Source: a virus. From it: 64,000 nucleotides of DNA. The stretch is from positions 1 through 64,000 of the IMG/VR virus record IMGVR_UViG_3300036832_000775. One strand, written 5' to 3'. The notes below the pieces were generated by a model. The model made no database searches. It was not told the DNA's origin and was given only the letters and a program-made list of their open reading frames with translations. Numbering within the stretch: the stretch's first letter is position 1; every line of letters begins with the position of its first letter. Shown in pieces: positions 15,598 through 26,400 of this stretch. A program made the translations under genes and the position numbers.

Positions 15598-16323
15598 CTA
15601 ATCGGCCAAACGCGGAGCGCGCTGCCGGCTGCGGAAGACCCCAAACAGGCCCAGCAACCCGAACCCTGCCATCAGCATCGCCCAAGTGGAGGCTTCCGGA
15701 ACGCCCGTCTCCATGGCTTGATTAAAGCCAGTTATGCTACCCCCGGTTGTGAGCGCGAGCGATGCACTCTCAGTCATACTAAACGGCGCGAGCGCAGAGA
15801 ACGCCGCGATGTTCGAGCCCGCGAAGCTGTCGGGGTTGGTCGTCGGCGTACCAGAGACCGTCTCCAATAAGCTGCCGGGGGTGTTCAGCGGATTCGCGCC
15901 CTGCGTATTGAGCGGGTCGGCCCAGAACGAGAGCGAGCTTGGCCCCGACCCAACCGCGTTGTTGAAGGTCAGCGAACCGCTGTCGCGGACGAAGGTGACC
16001 GGCGCGGCGAAACCAGTGTCGCCAGCGACCAAGCTGATGGTGATCGGCGCTCCCGACAGGTTCTCGATGTTGGAGCTCGAAAGCTGAAGCTCGTTAGGCG
16101 CGCCGAACGAACTCTGGGCCAGCGTCAGCTGGACGAACGCCCCGCCGACGCTCTGATCAATGGTTAGGAGGTTGTTCGCGCCGCCGCTGACGTCGCAGGA
16201 AAGCTGGCCGTCGAAGCAACTGAACGTGCTCCCGTTCGCGGAGATCGAGAGCTGCAGCCGCGCATAGGCAGGCGAGGCCGCAATCGCAGACAGAATCGCA
16301 GTGGTCACAAGAAGTTTGCGCAT
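15598..16323 (-). CDS. PEP-CTERM exported protein 2
   Basis: A 241-aa protein with a signal peptide (MRKLLVTTAILSAIAASPAYA) and a C-terminal PEP-CTERM signal (VPEASTWAMLMAGFGLLGLFG followed by RSRQR). The mature domain is beta-rich (LTIDQSVGGAFVQLTLAQSSFG...) and differs from protein 1, so the pair is not a simple tandem duplication. It is the first gene of a two-gene unit. An exact operator copy lies 66 bp upstream, at 16389-16403. Role in the phage unknown; surface modification of the lysogen is a reasonable hypothesis. Confidence 0.82.
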   Translation of the reverse strand: MRKLLVTTAILSAIAASPAYARLQLSISANGSTFSCFDGQLSCDVSGGANNLLTIDQSVGGAFVQLTLAQSSFGAPNELQLSSSNIENLSGAPITISLVAGDTGFAAPVTFVRDSGSLTFNNAVGSGPSSLSFWADPLNTQGANPLNTPGSLLETVSGTPTTNPDSFAGSNIAAFSALAPFSMTESASLALTTGGSITGFNQAMETGVPEASTWAMLMAGFGLLGLFGVFRSRQRAPRLAD

Positions 16324-16388
16324 TGGATTACCCCGCTTTCGGTTCGGCCGAGGCTACGACCTTAACAATACATTTTCACAACGCCCTG

Positions 16389-16403
16389 TTGCACGCAATG
16401 CAA
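16389..16403. promoter_or_regulatory. Operator copy 5 (exact), upstream of PEP-CTERM pair
   Basis: TTGCACGCAATGCAA lies in the 89-bp gap between the stop of the membrane protein gene (16413) and the start of PEP-CTERM protein 2 (16323). It is the only copy placed between two genes of the same direction, which suggests the PEP-CTERM pair has its own regulated promoter. Confidence 0.72.
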
Positions 16404-16412
16404 AAGAATCAG

Positions 16413-16919
16413 TCACGCCCGCACGTCGGACAAATATCTGGCACGCCCTGCGGGAAAGGCCCAGGCCATTTGTCGGCTGGCCGGAAAGGGCGAAGTGTCC
16501 GCCCCCTTCATCATCGCGAAGCGCTGACCGAACAGGAGGTCGGCGGCGGCGATCAAGAGGCCGATGAGGACGATGGCGCCGAGAATGTATTTGATCGCTG
16601 AGACATACGGGCCTGCGCCCATCTGCGTGCCGATCCAGTCGACGACAAGATTGATGACGTAGAGGACGACGACGGCGACGATCACCGCGATGGCGAAGTA
16701 GACGATGCCGAGCGGCGAAACGGCGACCGCGCCGCCACCGAGCCCGAACGCGGCTGCAACCGTGACGACGAGAGCGATCAGGAGCAACGCGCCGATCGCG
16801 ATCTTGGCGATCCGAGCAAAGAACTCATCCGGCGCGACCTTGTCGATGGAGAGAAAAAATATCCCACCCGCGGCCAGAACAGCGATGATGTTGACTACGA
16901 ATTGCACCAGGCCTGACAT
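16413..16919 (-). CDS. Multi-pass membrane protein
   Basis: A 168-aa protein with about four transmembrane helices (FVVNIIAVLAAGGIFFLSI; IAKIAIGALLLIALVVTVAAAFGL; IVYFAIAVIVAVVVLYVINLVVDWI; AIKYILGAIVLIGLLIAAADLLFG) and a polar C-terminal tail. AGGAG precedes the ATG. By size and late position it could be a holin, but phage holins are usually shorter, and no endolysin gene is adjacent. Confidence 0.65.
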   Translation of the reverse strand: MSGLVQFVVNIIAVLAAGGIFFLSIDKVAPDEFFARIAKIAIGALLLIALVVTVAAAFGLGGGAVAVSPLGIVYFAIAVIVAVVVLYVINLVVDWIGTQMGAGPYVSAIKYILGAIVLIGLLIAAADLLFGQRFAMMKGADTSPFPASRQMAWAFPAGRARYLSDVRA

Positions 16920-16928
16920 CTTTGGCTC

Positions 16929-17030
16929 CTATTCAGTCGACGGCGGCGCAGTGGGAGGAACGCGCCGCCGCCGCCAAACCGCCTCGCCCCTTTCAACGAC
17001 GCGCCGCCAGGAGTTCAGCGATCTCACCAT
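16929..17030 (-). CDS. Very small arginine-rich protein
   Basis: A 33-aa frame (MVRSLNSWRRVVERGEAVWRRRR...) whose ATG overlaps the stop of the collar protein by 7 bp and which fills the gap before the membrane protein. A stop-start overlap of this kind is usual in this genome, but the length and composition leave it uncertain. Confidence 0.3.
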   Translation of the reverse strand: MVRSLNSWRRVVERGEAVWRRRRVPPTAPPSTE

Positions 17031-18037
17031 TTGATCATCTTCATCGTTGTGCTTGTCGGCTGAACATTGTTGTGGGCCACCCAGCTGCCCTGCGCGGCGA
17101 CGACAATGTTGGCGTAGCCGGTCCCGACATAGACGCCATTGGCGCTCGCGCCGCTCGTCGTCACATTGGTGAACTGCCAGCCGTTGCCGGGAGCGATGTT
17201 GGGGCCGAGGGCGCTGCCGTTGCCGACATTCGGGACATTGTGCGTGTGCGCGTCCTGCGAGGCGGAGTGGCCATGGCCCGAGTCGCCGCTGCCAGGATGG
17301 TTGTGTCCAGGCATCTCCGCGACCGATATCTGATGGGTCGCCTCGCCACCCGCGTTGACCCCCACTCCCCAGCTGTAGAGGATGCCGCGGTTGCCGGCGT
17401 TGGCGGCGTAAGGTCCCTGGCCAGGGACGGTGCCGATCTGGTCCGCCATCGCGAGCACGGTCCCGCGATAATCCGGCATCTTGAAGTAAGGGCCGCTGAC
17501 GCCCCAGGTCCCGCCGACGACGTCGTACAGGATGTCGTGCAGAGACTGGAAGACCCACCGACCGTCGCATGGGATCCAGCCGTTCCCGCACCATCCAGTC
17601 GGGAAATCGGCGATCGTCCCAGGGCTGCACTGGCCATAATCCCAATGAACGCGCCAGGGCAGGACGACGATGCCGTAAGGGATGCCGAACCCGGTCCAGA
17701 AATAGATGCCGTTCGTGTCTTGGCCGTTGTTCCCGCGCACGTAGATGGTGAAACCGTTGAGGTTGACGCTCGGCATGATGATGCGGCGGCCGGCGATCGG
17801 CGGGAAGTAGACGTATTGATCGCTGCTGAGCGTGCCCGTCAGGAAGATGATCGGGTTGGAGGCCTCGGCGAGCGTGAGCTGGTGCGTGCCGCCTGACACG
17901 GCGAGGCTGAGATAGCCGCCATACGCCGTGTCGAGCGTAGTGAGCGAGCTATCCATCGGCGTGTCCCAGCCGGTCGTCGCGTAGTCGCCGTGACCAGGGA
18001 TCTCGAGGCGGAGGTTGGGGGTGAAGGTTGAGGTCAT
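17024..18037 (-). CDS. Phage tail-collar domain protein
   Basis: A 337-aa fibre-type protein. The N-terminal third is beta-rich (FTPNLRLEIPGHGDYATTGWDTPMDSSLTTLD). The centre has a tail-collar domain (TIADFPTGWCGNGWIPCDGRWV...YFKMPDYRGTVLAMADQ), and the C-terminal part has the His/Gly-rich GHNHPGSGDSGHGHSASQDAHTH segment typical of trimeric, metal-stabilised phage fibres. It is probably a virion adhesin component. The start ATG 18037 faces operator copy 6. Confidence 0.8.
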   Translation of the reverse strand: MTSTFTPNLRLEIPGHGDYATTGWDTPMDSSLTTLDTAYGGYLSLAVSGGTHQLTLAEASNPIIFLTGTLSSDQYVYFPPIAGRRIIMPSVNLNGFTIYVRGNNGQDTNGIYFWTGFGIPYGIVVLPWRVHWDYGQCSPGTIADFPTGWCGNGWIPCDGRWVFQSLHDILYDVVGGTWGVSGPYFKMPDYRGTVLAMADQIGTVPGQGPYAANAGNRGILYSWGVGVNAGGEATHQISVAEMPGHNHPGSGDSGHGHSASQDAHTHNVPNVGNGSALGPNIAPGNGWQFTNVTTSGASANGVYVGTGYANIVVAAQGSWVAHNNVQPTSTTMKMIKW

Positions 18038-18044
18038 GGCAACC

Positions 18045-18059
18045 TTGCAAATCGTGCAA
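18045..18059. promoter_or_regulatory. Operator copy 6 (exact)
   Basis: TTGCAAATCGTGCAA lies in the 60-bp divergent region between the leftward collar gene (start 18037) and the rightward membrane protein gene (start 18098). A possible rightward promoter is TTGCAA (18045-18050) with TATGTG (18067-18072) at 16 bp spacing, so the palindrome would cover the -35 box. Confidence 0.75.
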
Positions 18060-18097
18060 ATTGAACTATGTGGAGGTGTCCTACAGGAGTCGAACCC

Positions 18098-18445
18098 GTG
18101 AACATCACGCTATCCGTCCTCGCCGCGCTGATCATCTTCAGCTGGCTCCAGAACCCATTTGTTGAGCGGCTGATTGCAGTCGCCGGGCTCGGCGCCCTCG
18201 CGCTAGCCGCGATCTTCTTTGTCGGAGCGCTCGGCACGATGGGCCCGCCGCAACCGGAACAGGTCATGCGGCCGATGCCGCCGGGGTTCGCCGAACGCAT
18301 GACAGTCGTCATCTATATTGTTCTCCTCCTGTATTCGGCGGCCATTTGGGGCCTCATCGCGGTTGTCCGGAAGGTCCAGCGCCGCCGACAACAGCGGACG
18401 CCAACGGCCCTGACCCCGCGACAAGGCTATTCTCTACGCCCCTAA
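18098..18445 (+). CDS. Rightward membrane protein inserted in late block
   Basis: A 115-aa protein starting at GTG 18098 (AGGAG eight bases upstream). It has three transmembrane helices (LSVLAALIIFSWL; LIAVAGLGALALAAIFFVGAL; MTVVIYIVLLLYSAAIWGLIAVV) and a basic C-terminal tail. It runs against the late direction, is controlled by its own operator copy, and overlaps the convergent ejection-protein gene by 92 bp. This is the layout of a lysogenic conversion or superinfection-exclusion gene, an inference from context. Confidence 0.65.
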   Translation: MNITLSVLAALIIFSWLQNPFVERLIAVAGLGALALAAIFFVGALGTMGPPQPEQVMRPMPPGFAERMTVVIYIVLLLYSAAIWGLIAVVRKVQRRRQQRTPTALTPRQGYSLRP

Positions 18446-20477
18446 GCGCCCTCATTAGCATCGGCCTCGACGCGACATGGTTCAGGATCTCGTTGACCTT
18501 ATTGGGGTCTCCCGAGCTCAGATTCTTCGCGATGAAATTTGCAATCTCCGGGTTCGCCCCAGCCTTGATCAGCGCCTGGTTGTAGAGATGCCCGACGACC
18601 GCTGCGCCAGCCCCAACCATGGCGCCGACATGGGAACCCCCAGTCAGCTCACGGCCGGTAATCGCGTAGTCCCGCATGTTCCGGCCGAGCTCACCCAGCT
18701 GTGACCCGCCCCCCTCCTTCGCCGCATCAGCCCATTGCTGCACGGTCGACGAGTTGCGCATGACCGCATTGTTCGACAGGTTCATCGCACTTTCCCAGCG
18801 CAGCGAGGCCTCGACTTTCGCCGCTCCGAGCGGGCCAAAGGCAGTCTGAAATTTCTGCCGCGTCAGCGGATCGTTGAACTGACTGAGGAGGTCCCGGCTG
18901 TCGTTCGTCGAGAGCGATTTCCCCTTGACCGCCGCAGCCATGCCGCGCGTGAACTCCGCCTTTTCGGCCTGGCTCATATTGCCGAGCGCCGCATTCATGT
19001 CGTCGAGCTTCTTGCCCGGGGGCGTCTTCAGATAGTTGAGGCCGGCGTCGAGGGCGTTCTCAGCGTTGAAGCCTTCATAGGCGCCCTGCCGCGCCGTCTT
19101 GAACGCCGGGACTGCAGTGTCCAGCTCGCTGGTTAGCGCCCGCTTGAACGTGTTCCAGTCTTTCGCGCCCTCCTTGTTGCCGCTGCCGATCGCAGTCTCT
19201 TCCGCGCCCTGAAGCGAGCGCCTCACCTGATCCCAGTACATCAGGTCAGGAGGCTTTGCCGTGGGGTCGAGAGAGACCTTTCCAGTTTTCGGATCGACGC
19301 TGAATGGGTTCTTGGGCTGCTGCTGCCCGCTCAGCGCCGCATAGTTTTCGGCTTTCGCCTGCGCGTCTTTGAGCACGCTGCGGAACTGAGGCGCCTCCAT
19401 GAGTTGTTGCATGCCAGGGGTCCAGAGCGATTGGCCGGCCGGGTCGGAGTAGGCTTTGGTGTAGTTCGTGAGATTATTGGCGCGGGCATTGCGCAAGATC
19501 GAGTCGCGGGCGGTTGCCGTATCGAGGCCTGTCGCGCCGCCGAAGGTCTGATCCATGAGGTCGGCCATGCGCTCGTTCTGCTTGTTGGCGCGCGCCATCA
19601 CGGTGTTCTGAAGGATGTCTCGCGCATCCGGCGAAAGGTTTGCGGTTGCACGCGCGAGCGCCTTCGTTGGGCCGCCACCGAGGTCCATGGCCGTGACAGG
19701 ATAGCCAGCCTGGCGCGCGGCCTCCCAGTCTTGCTGGGGAGTGATGCCCTGGTCGCCAAACCCGCCGCGCTCTTTTTCGACATCGGGTTGCAGCGACTCG
19801 GCCGTGCGGTTCATCGCCTTCTGTTCAGGCGAGAGCCAGCGCTCACTGAGGTTTCGGATGCCTTGCGCGGCGCCGTGAAAGACGCCGCCAAAGAAGCCGC
19901 CGCCAATCCCGCTCTCGATCGCGTTCTTCGCCCGCTCCTCCGGGGTCCAGCCTTCGCCAGCTCCGGAGCCCGCGCCCCAGAGCGAGCCGATGCCGATCGA
20001 TTTCGCCAGCGTTGGGACTTTCGGGCCGAACGCCGCACCAAATGGTGCGCCGGCCGCAAGCGCCGAGCCGTAGTAGATGCCTGGATGCTGGCGCGCGCTC
20101 TCACCAGACAGGAGGTCGAGCCACTTCTTGTTCTCTTCGTAGCGCTCGCCGAATGTGCCGGTCTGTTCTTCCGATGGCAGCGCCGCGGTGCCGAGCGCCG
20201 CGATGTCTGGGCCGAACGGGAGGACATGCATGGCGCCCGTGCCGGCCGCCGTCCAACCTGAGACAGGCGCGTCTTCTTCGCCGGTTTGGCTATGCGCCGG
20301 CTCCTCTCTCACGCTTCCTTTCGGCGCTACAGCCTGCGAGGGCGCCGATGGGGTAGCCCCTGTCGGGCTCCAGCCTGGGCCGGTGAAGCTCCAGAACGAT
20401 CCAGGCTCACCGGCCGGCGCAGGCGCCTGCGTTGTGTCCTGATGCTCATCGTTATCTGGGGCTTCCAAGACAGCCAT
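18354..20477 (-). CDS. Internal virion / DNA-ejection protein
   Basis: A 707-aa protein with no enzymatic motif. The N-terminal 80 residues are Pro/Ser-rich. Residues 110-180 are Gly/Ala-rich and hydrophobic (GIYYGSALAAGAPFGAAFGPKVP...GIGGGFFGGVFHGAAQGI), which could insert in membranes, and the rest is long helical segments. This composition, and the position next to the giant lysozyme protein, match podovirus ejection proteins. The assignment is by architecture and context, not by a diagnostic motif. Confidence 0.6.
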   Translation of the reverse strand: MAVLEAPDNDEHQDTTQAPAPAGEPGSFWSFTGPGWSPTGATPSAPSQAVAPKGSVREEPAHSQTGEEDAPVSGWTAAGTGAMHVLPFGPDIAALGTAALPSEEQTGTFGERYEENKKWLDLLSGESARQHPGIYYGSALAAGAPFGAAFGPKVPTLAKSIGIGSLWGAGSGAGEGWTPEERAKNAIESGIGGGFFGGVFHGAAQGIRNLSERWLSPEQKAMNRTAESLQPDVEKERGGFGDQGITPQQDWEAARQAGYPVTAMDLGGGPTKALARATANLSPDARDILQNTVMARANKQNERMADLMDQTFGGATGLDTATARDSILRNARANNLTNYTKAYSDPAGQSLWTPGMQQLMEAPQFRSVLKDAQAKAENYAALSGQQQPKNPFSVDPKTGKVSLDPTAKPPDLMYWDQVRRSLQGAEETAIGSGNKEGAKDWNTFKRALTSELDTAVPAFKTARQGAYEGFNAENALDAGLNYLKTPPGKKLDDMNAALGNMSQAEKAEFTRGMAAAVKGKSLSTNDSRDLLSQFNDPLTRQKFQTAFGPLGAAKVEASLRWESAMNLSNNAVMRNSSTVQQWADAAKEGGGSQLGELGRNMRDYAITGRELTGGSHVGAMVGAGAAVVGHLYNQALIKAGANPEIANFIAKNLSSGDPNKVNEILNHVASRPMLMRALRGVENSLVAGSGPLASAVVGGAGPSGQPR

Positions 20478-20484
20478 GGCTCAC

Positions 20485-23400
20485 TCACTGCTTAACCGGG
20501 CTGCCGTCATAGTTGAACGCCTTGCCCGTCGTCTTGTTTGTCCAAACTCCAGTCTGATTGTCGTAGGTGTATTTCCCGCTAGGCAGCCCGGGCGGCCGGA
20601 CGCCCGAGCGAGCTTTCCGCAGAGAGACGGCATCGTCGATCTTGTTGTCCTTGACGAACTGATCGTCGTAGTCGCCCAGGCTGAGCGTAGTCGGGCGCTG
20701 GCCCTCCTTGGCGTGTCGCCACTTCATGTAGCCCTGGCCGTATTTGTCTTGGTAATCGAGGACGCCAAGCGCCTGCGCCAGGATGGCGCGGTTCGCCTCC
20801 GGCTCCAGCTCGGCGCTGGGCGAGGCCTGCTTGTAGGACGTGATCTCGGCGACGCGCGGGGTTCCCGGCATGGCCTTGACGGCGTCCATAATCATGGCCG
20901 TCGAGTTCTTGACGTACTCCTGGTAGCTGGAGGCCGTGCTCGGATCCAAGCCGACAGCGCCCGGGTTGAAGCCGGCCGCCTTGATGTAGCGGACGACATC
21001 AGCCTTCCAGTCTGCGCCAGCTCCCGGCTTGTAGCCGCTGTCGAGGAGCCCGATGAGCGCTTCCGCGCGCTGCGCGAGGACCGGCCGGCTGCGGAGCCCC
21101 TGGCGCACGTCGGCATCCTGTTCGGACGTCGCCTTGACGTCGGCCTCTGTCCCCGCCTCCAGGCCTTTCTTGATGCCGGCCGTCCTCGCTTCCCAGGACG
21201 CCTTCGCGGCCGCGATCATCGCGTTGCCTTGATCGATGTAGGAATTGCCGGCCGTGCCGCCGCCAATGTTCATGGCGCCGCCAAGCTTGATCCGCCGCAT
21301 CCCCTCTATGTAATCCGGGTCGGTTGTGTAAGTGCCGATGTCGGCCCCAGACGTGCCGGCCCCGGTCCTATCCCCAGCTCCTCCCGCGACCTTCGTCGGC
21401 GGAGCTCCGCCCCCACCCGTTCCAGATTGCCCCGCGCCGCCCGTAGGAGCCCCGCTGGCGCCCGTTCCCCCTCCCAGGGTAGGAATAGACGGGAGAGGAC
21501 CAACGCCCGTCCCTGAGCCTCCTGTGCTCCCTGTAGAGCCGTCGCCGACGTCGATGCCCGCATCACGGAAGGCCGCGATCTGGATTTTGGCCATGCGCTG
21601 CGCGATCTGGGTCTGGATGACCTTGAAATCGGCGTCCGCGCCATGCTCGCGCGCCTCGGCCGACAGATTGGCGATCTGCGCCTGATTGTAGTTCCAGTCC
21701 TTCTCCAGGCCCTGCATCTGGCCGAGGTACTTGTTCCCGGCCGCGAAGCCCTCGCCCATCTGTGTGCCGAGCCAGGGCGAGCGAGACGCCATCATCCCTG
21801 CGCCGACCGTCATCATGTAGCCGAACGGGTCGCGCTTCAGCTCATCGCCCAAGGTCGGAGGATGGCTCGGCTGCCCGCCGCCAGGAGGAATAGCAAACCC
21901 GCCGCCGTAGCCTTCCGTAGTGGCCACGGCAGGCTGCGCGCCAGCGCTTGGGACATCGGCGCCCCCGCCCGCGACCGAGACCGGCGAGGCCTTGCCAGAG
22001 CTCAGATAGGCCTGGGCGTACTTGTCGCCCTTCCACGGCGCGAGATTGACCCCCTTGCCATGGCTATACATCTGGTCGATCGCGAACTTGCCGACGCCCT
22101 GCCATTGGTTCGGGTCAGTCGGATCGTAGCCCGCCTTGCGCGCCTGATCCCCGAGCGCGCCAGGATGGATGTTCATCTGAAAATCGCCGAACGAGAACGG
22201 CTTGCCTCCCTCGACATCGACGGTCGATCCGCCGACGCCAGGAGCGTACAGCCCCTCGGCCTTCGCGACGCCGAGCGCGATGTTTGGATCGGCGCCGGGA
22301 TAGGTCTTGGTGATGTAATCGCGATACCAGGCGGCTCGCTGCGCAGGAGTCGTCGCTCTCCGATCAGACGGGACGCCGCCGCCTCCGCCTCCGCCGCCGC
22401 CTCCGCCTCCGCCTCCGCCTCCGCCCCCTCCGCTCGGAGCTGGGGCCGGCGCGGGCGCGGGCGCGGCCCCCGCAAACGGGTCTAACGCCTCTTCGATCGC
22501 CGCGTCGCCGCCCTCTTGAAAGTTACCGCGCAGGGAGCCAAGCCCTACGCCACCTCCAGTCGCGAAACCTGTATCAAGGTTGAAAGTGTCGTCAGGGAGA
22601 GCTGCGAAATCTCCCGACAGATCAGCGCCGCTGACGATATCGCTCGCCCCGCCGCCTCCGACGTCCCCGGCGCCTCCATCCGATCCCGTCGGCGTCGTCT
22701 GCGCCCCGCTCCGGTCCTTGAAGCCCGTCAGGACGGCGCCGGCCTGCTTCATCAGATCGCCAGGACTCCCCGGCTGAGCGCCGCTCTGGGGCTCTGGCGC
22801 TTTAGGCGCCTGGGCCTGCGGCGGACCTGGCCCCAGTCTGCCGCTGCTGCCGGACGAGGCCTCGATCGCCGCCAGGAACGGATCGATCGAACCGCCCCCC
22901 TCCGCAAAGCCCATACGGCCGCCGCCGCCGAACAGATCGCCGAACCCGCTCGCGGCCTTCGAGGTCGCGAAGGATCCGAGGCCTTCGCCCTGTGAGGTCT
23001 GGCCGGACATGCCGAAGCCCTGCGGCGTATAGCCGCCAGTGTTCTCGAGAGGCGAGGAGCCCATGACGCCGCCGCCGCCCTGGAAGTTAACCGGCCCACC
23101 AGAAGCCCGAACGGGAGCGCCGAGATAATCCTCACGCGGCGGGACCCAGCTCCCGTAATCGGTGTTCGGCGTCGGCCAGGAGCCATGGTTGCCAACGATG
23201 TCGGCGTAGTTGCTGAGATTGACGCGGCCTGGCCCGCCGGCTGGGTGAGCTCCTCTAGTCCGCGCGATATGCCGCGCCGCAGCAATCGCTGGGTGAACAG
23301 GCGCTTGAGCTCGAGCGTTCGGGCTGACCCCCGCGGCGACCGCGTCGCCAGGAACGTAGGTTGAGCCGCGCGCATTGCCGGTCGTTGGCACGAAGTGGCC

Positions 23401-26400
23401 GGCGGTGATCGGCGGCCCGCCCATGAGGCTCGTGACGTCGCCGCGATAGCCGCCTTGCCCAGACGCGCCGCTCAAGGAGCTTGCCGGAAGCGTCCCCGAC
23501 ATCGGCGCGGCGTCTCGCGACGGGACGTCGCCCCCGCTGTCATTGAAGGTGTCGAAGGTGTCGTCGCTAAGATTGGCGAATATCCTGTCGAGCCATCCGC
23601 CGCTCTGCGGCGGCGGCGCCCAGGTGCCGCCTGGGTCCGTCTGGCCGGGATAGGGCATGTTGCGAGTCTCGGCGGGACTGGACGTATCGCCGCCGTCGGC
23701 GCGGCCGATGCGGCCGCCCGTCCACTCGCTCTGGAAGCCCGCGCCTCCGCCATGGAAGGCCCCTGGCAGATCGAGCTCGTCATGATGCCACATGGGCGTG
23801 CCGAACTGATCGCCCTCCGGCGGCATGATCAGTTTCGGCCCGAAGGCGCCCCCCTCTGTGTGCCCAACCGCGTGTGGCGGGACCATCGGCATCGGGCGCG
23901 GAGGCGGCGGCTCGGGCGGCGGAGCCGGGAGCCTCAACGGAGGCTCATTAACCCTGCCTTCGATCGGCGGCTCGACCTCGGTCGACGGCGGACGGTACTC
24001 GGTCTCGCCGGAGAGCGGTCCGGGTCTGACCGCAGGAACACGGGACTGGGGCGGGGGCTCGGGAGGAGGCCCCCAGTTCATCGAATGCCCGCCATAAGGC
24101 TTCGTCTTCCAGGTCTCATCCAGCGGCTCTGGGGCCGGCTCGGGTGCCGGCGGCCGGACGACAGTAGGCGGGACGATCGGCGGCTGCCGGAGGAGCGGCC
24201 CATGCAGGGGATCGCCGGCTGCGCCAGATCCTGCCGGCCCCGGCGTCGGCCAGCCAGGATAGCGCGCTGTCGAGGGATGGTCCGGCTGCGGCGTGATGTC
24301 ATGAGGCTGACCCGTCACCGGATCATGCGCGATGACGCGAGGCTTCACGATGCCGCGCGAAGCCGCCGCCTGTGCTCGAGCTCGCCCCGCGAGCTGGCGC
24401 TGCACTGCGATGGCTGGCGGCGCCTGCCGCCCTCCAAAGAGGCCAGAGAGGTCGAGCGCAGTGTAGGTCGGAGGCGTGCGCCCCGAACCGGTCCCCGGTT
24501 GAAAGGTAGTGAAGCGGGGGAAACCGCCACGCTGGAAGCCGTCGCGCACGTTCGTCCCTCCGATCCCTCCGCCTGCCGATTTTCCGGGCTGGAACATGTG
24601 CGGCGTCGGTCCGCCATAAACATCGCTGTAAGAGTGCGCATAGCCAGGCATGCCCAGCTCGCCGAGGAACCGCCCCATGTCGTTGCCGGGGCCGACTTCC
24701 GCCCATTCCTGGCTCGTCCCACCGAGCGCCGCCTGCCTCATCGGCGACTGAGGCGCTGGCTGCGATGGCGGGGGCTGCGACAGCGTTTCAGTTCCTGCCG
24801 GAACCTTTCCAGGCGTGTAGCCGAACCCGCTGCCGGAGCCGAACCCGCCGCCGGCACTGCCGCCCGCGCCAGGATCGGCGATGCCGCCGCCTTGGAAGCC
24901 CGCCCGCCCGCCGTTGGCGTGACCCGTCATTGCACCGAGGTAAGCCTGCCTACTCGCAGGCGAGACGCCGGGGGGTGGACGTGGCGGCTGCCACTGCATG
25001 GGACCCCCCCAGCCCCCGCCGCTTGGGTTGTTGTGATTTGCGACCGGGTCGAACGTCGTCGGGACCCATTGGCCTTGCGGCTGGGCTGGCGCAGCGGCGG
25101 CCGGAGCGGCGGCCGGAGCGGCGGCGAGGGGTTTCATTTCGGTTCCTGCCGGGACCTTTCCGGGCGTGTAGCCGAACCCGCCGGCACTGCCGCCCGCGCC
25201 AGAGCCGCCCGAGCCACCACCTCCGCCGCCGAAGTATTGATTGGCGATGTCGCCGAGCTGGCCGCGAGACAGTCCGCCATATGTCGCGCCAGCTCCGCCA
25301 GGGATCCGCGCGCCCCCAATTGCGGGCGGACTCGTGATGCCTCCGGAGGGAGCGACCCCGCCGCTGCCCGAGCCCCCGCCGAAGAGACCCGCGAGAGAGG
25401 CCTCGGCCGAGCCGAATTGCGGCGACGAACCGAGGTCCTGCCAGTTTGGCGATGGCGAATTGGTGACGGGCGGCATCCACTGGCCGCCGCCGATCGCCAG
25501 CGGCGCGGTGAGATCGAACCCCAAGTAGGGGTTCTTAGAACCGCCGCTCCCCAGCTCCCAAACTGAGGCGGCCATACCAGAGGCTGGCCCCACCTCTTCT
25601 CCCGGGCTCCAGCCGCCAACATTCCCTGCCGGGTTCAACGCGCCGCCGCCCTGGAAACCTTGCCGCTCGCCGCCGGCCATACCGGATGGGCGCAACGGGA
25701 CAGTCTCAAAGCCGGGGTTAGGATGAACGTCGGCCCCGCTGGCGAGCGCCATCGAGCCTAAACCCATGCGCGCGCCAGGCACCCCCATCATCATCAGATC
25801 TTGCCCAGGCGAGCCGCCTCCGCCGCCGCCTCCGCCTGCCACACCGCCGAGCGAGCCCAAGCCGCCCATCGCGCCCATCATTTGCGCGCTGCCCATCGGC
25901 GCGCCGCCGGAAGCGAAGTGGCCGCGGTCGGCTGCCTCGTCGGTCGCGCCCTCGTAGTCGACGCCGAGGAGATCGCCAACGCCGATTCGCTTCACATTGC
26001 CAGGATCGCGGTAGGCCTCTTCCTGCGCCATGAGGCCGATCTGGGTGCGCGGGTCGCCGCGGAAGTTGTAGCGGTAGATTTGCTTGCCGTCGTAGGTCTC
26101 ACCGATCGGCTCGACGTTCTCTTTCGCGCGGATATCAGAGAGACCGAACAGGCTGCCGAGCATCCCCAGTCCCTGAAGCCCGGCACCGATCCCTTGGCCG
26201 ATCGTGTTCGGCGCCGGAGAAGTGGTCTGGCCCGAGGTTGTGCCGCCGGACAGGCTTCCTGTCCCCTCGACGATGTTCCCCAACCACCCCGTTGTCGTGA
26301 ACGGATACGCCTGCCCTTGCTGATACATTTGCTGGGCGGCTTGATCGATCGCCTGCTGTTCTTGTTGCGGGATCATCCCCGCCTGGATGTTCGCCTGCGC

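Noticed and set aside
23395-25566. 723-codon rightward open frame antisense to the giant virion gene
   Set aside because: Arg/Pro/Gly-rich translation without domain pattern. It exists because the opposite strand is Gly/Pro-rich and GC-rich, and no ribosome-binding site is present.
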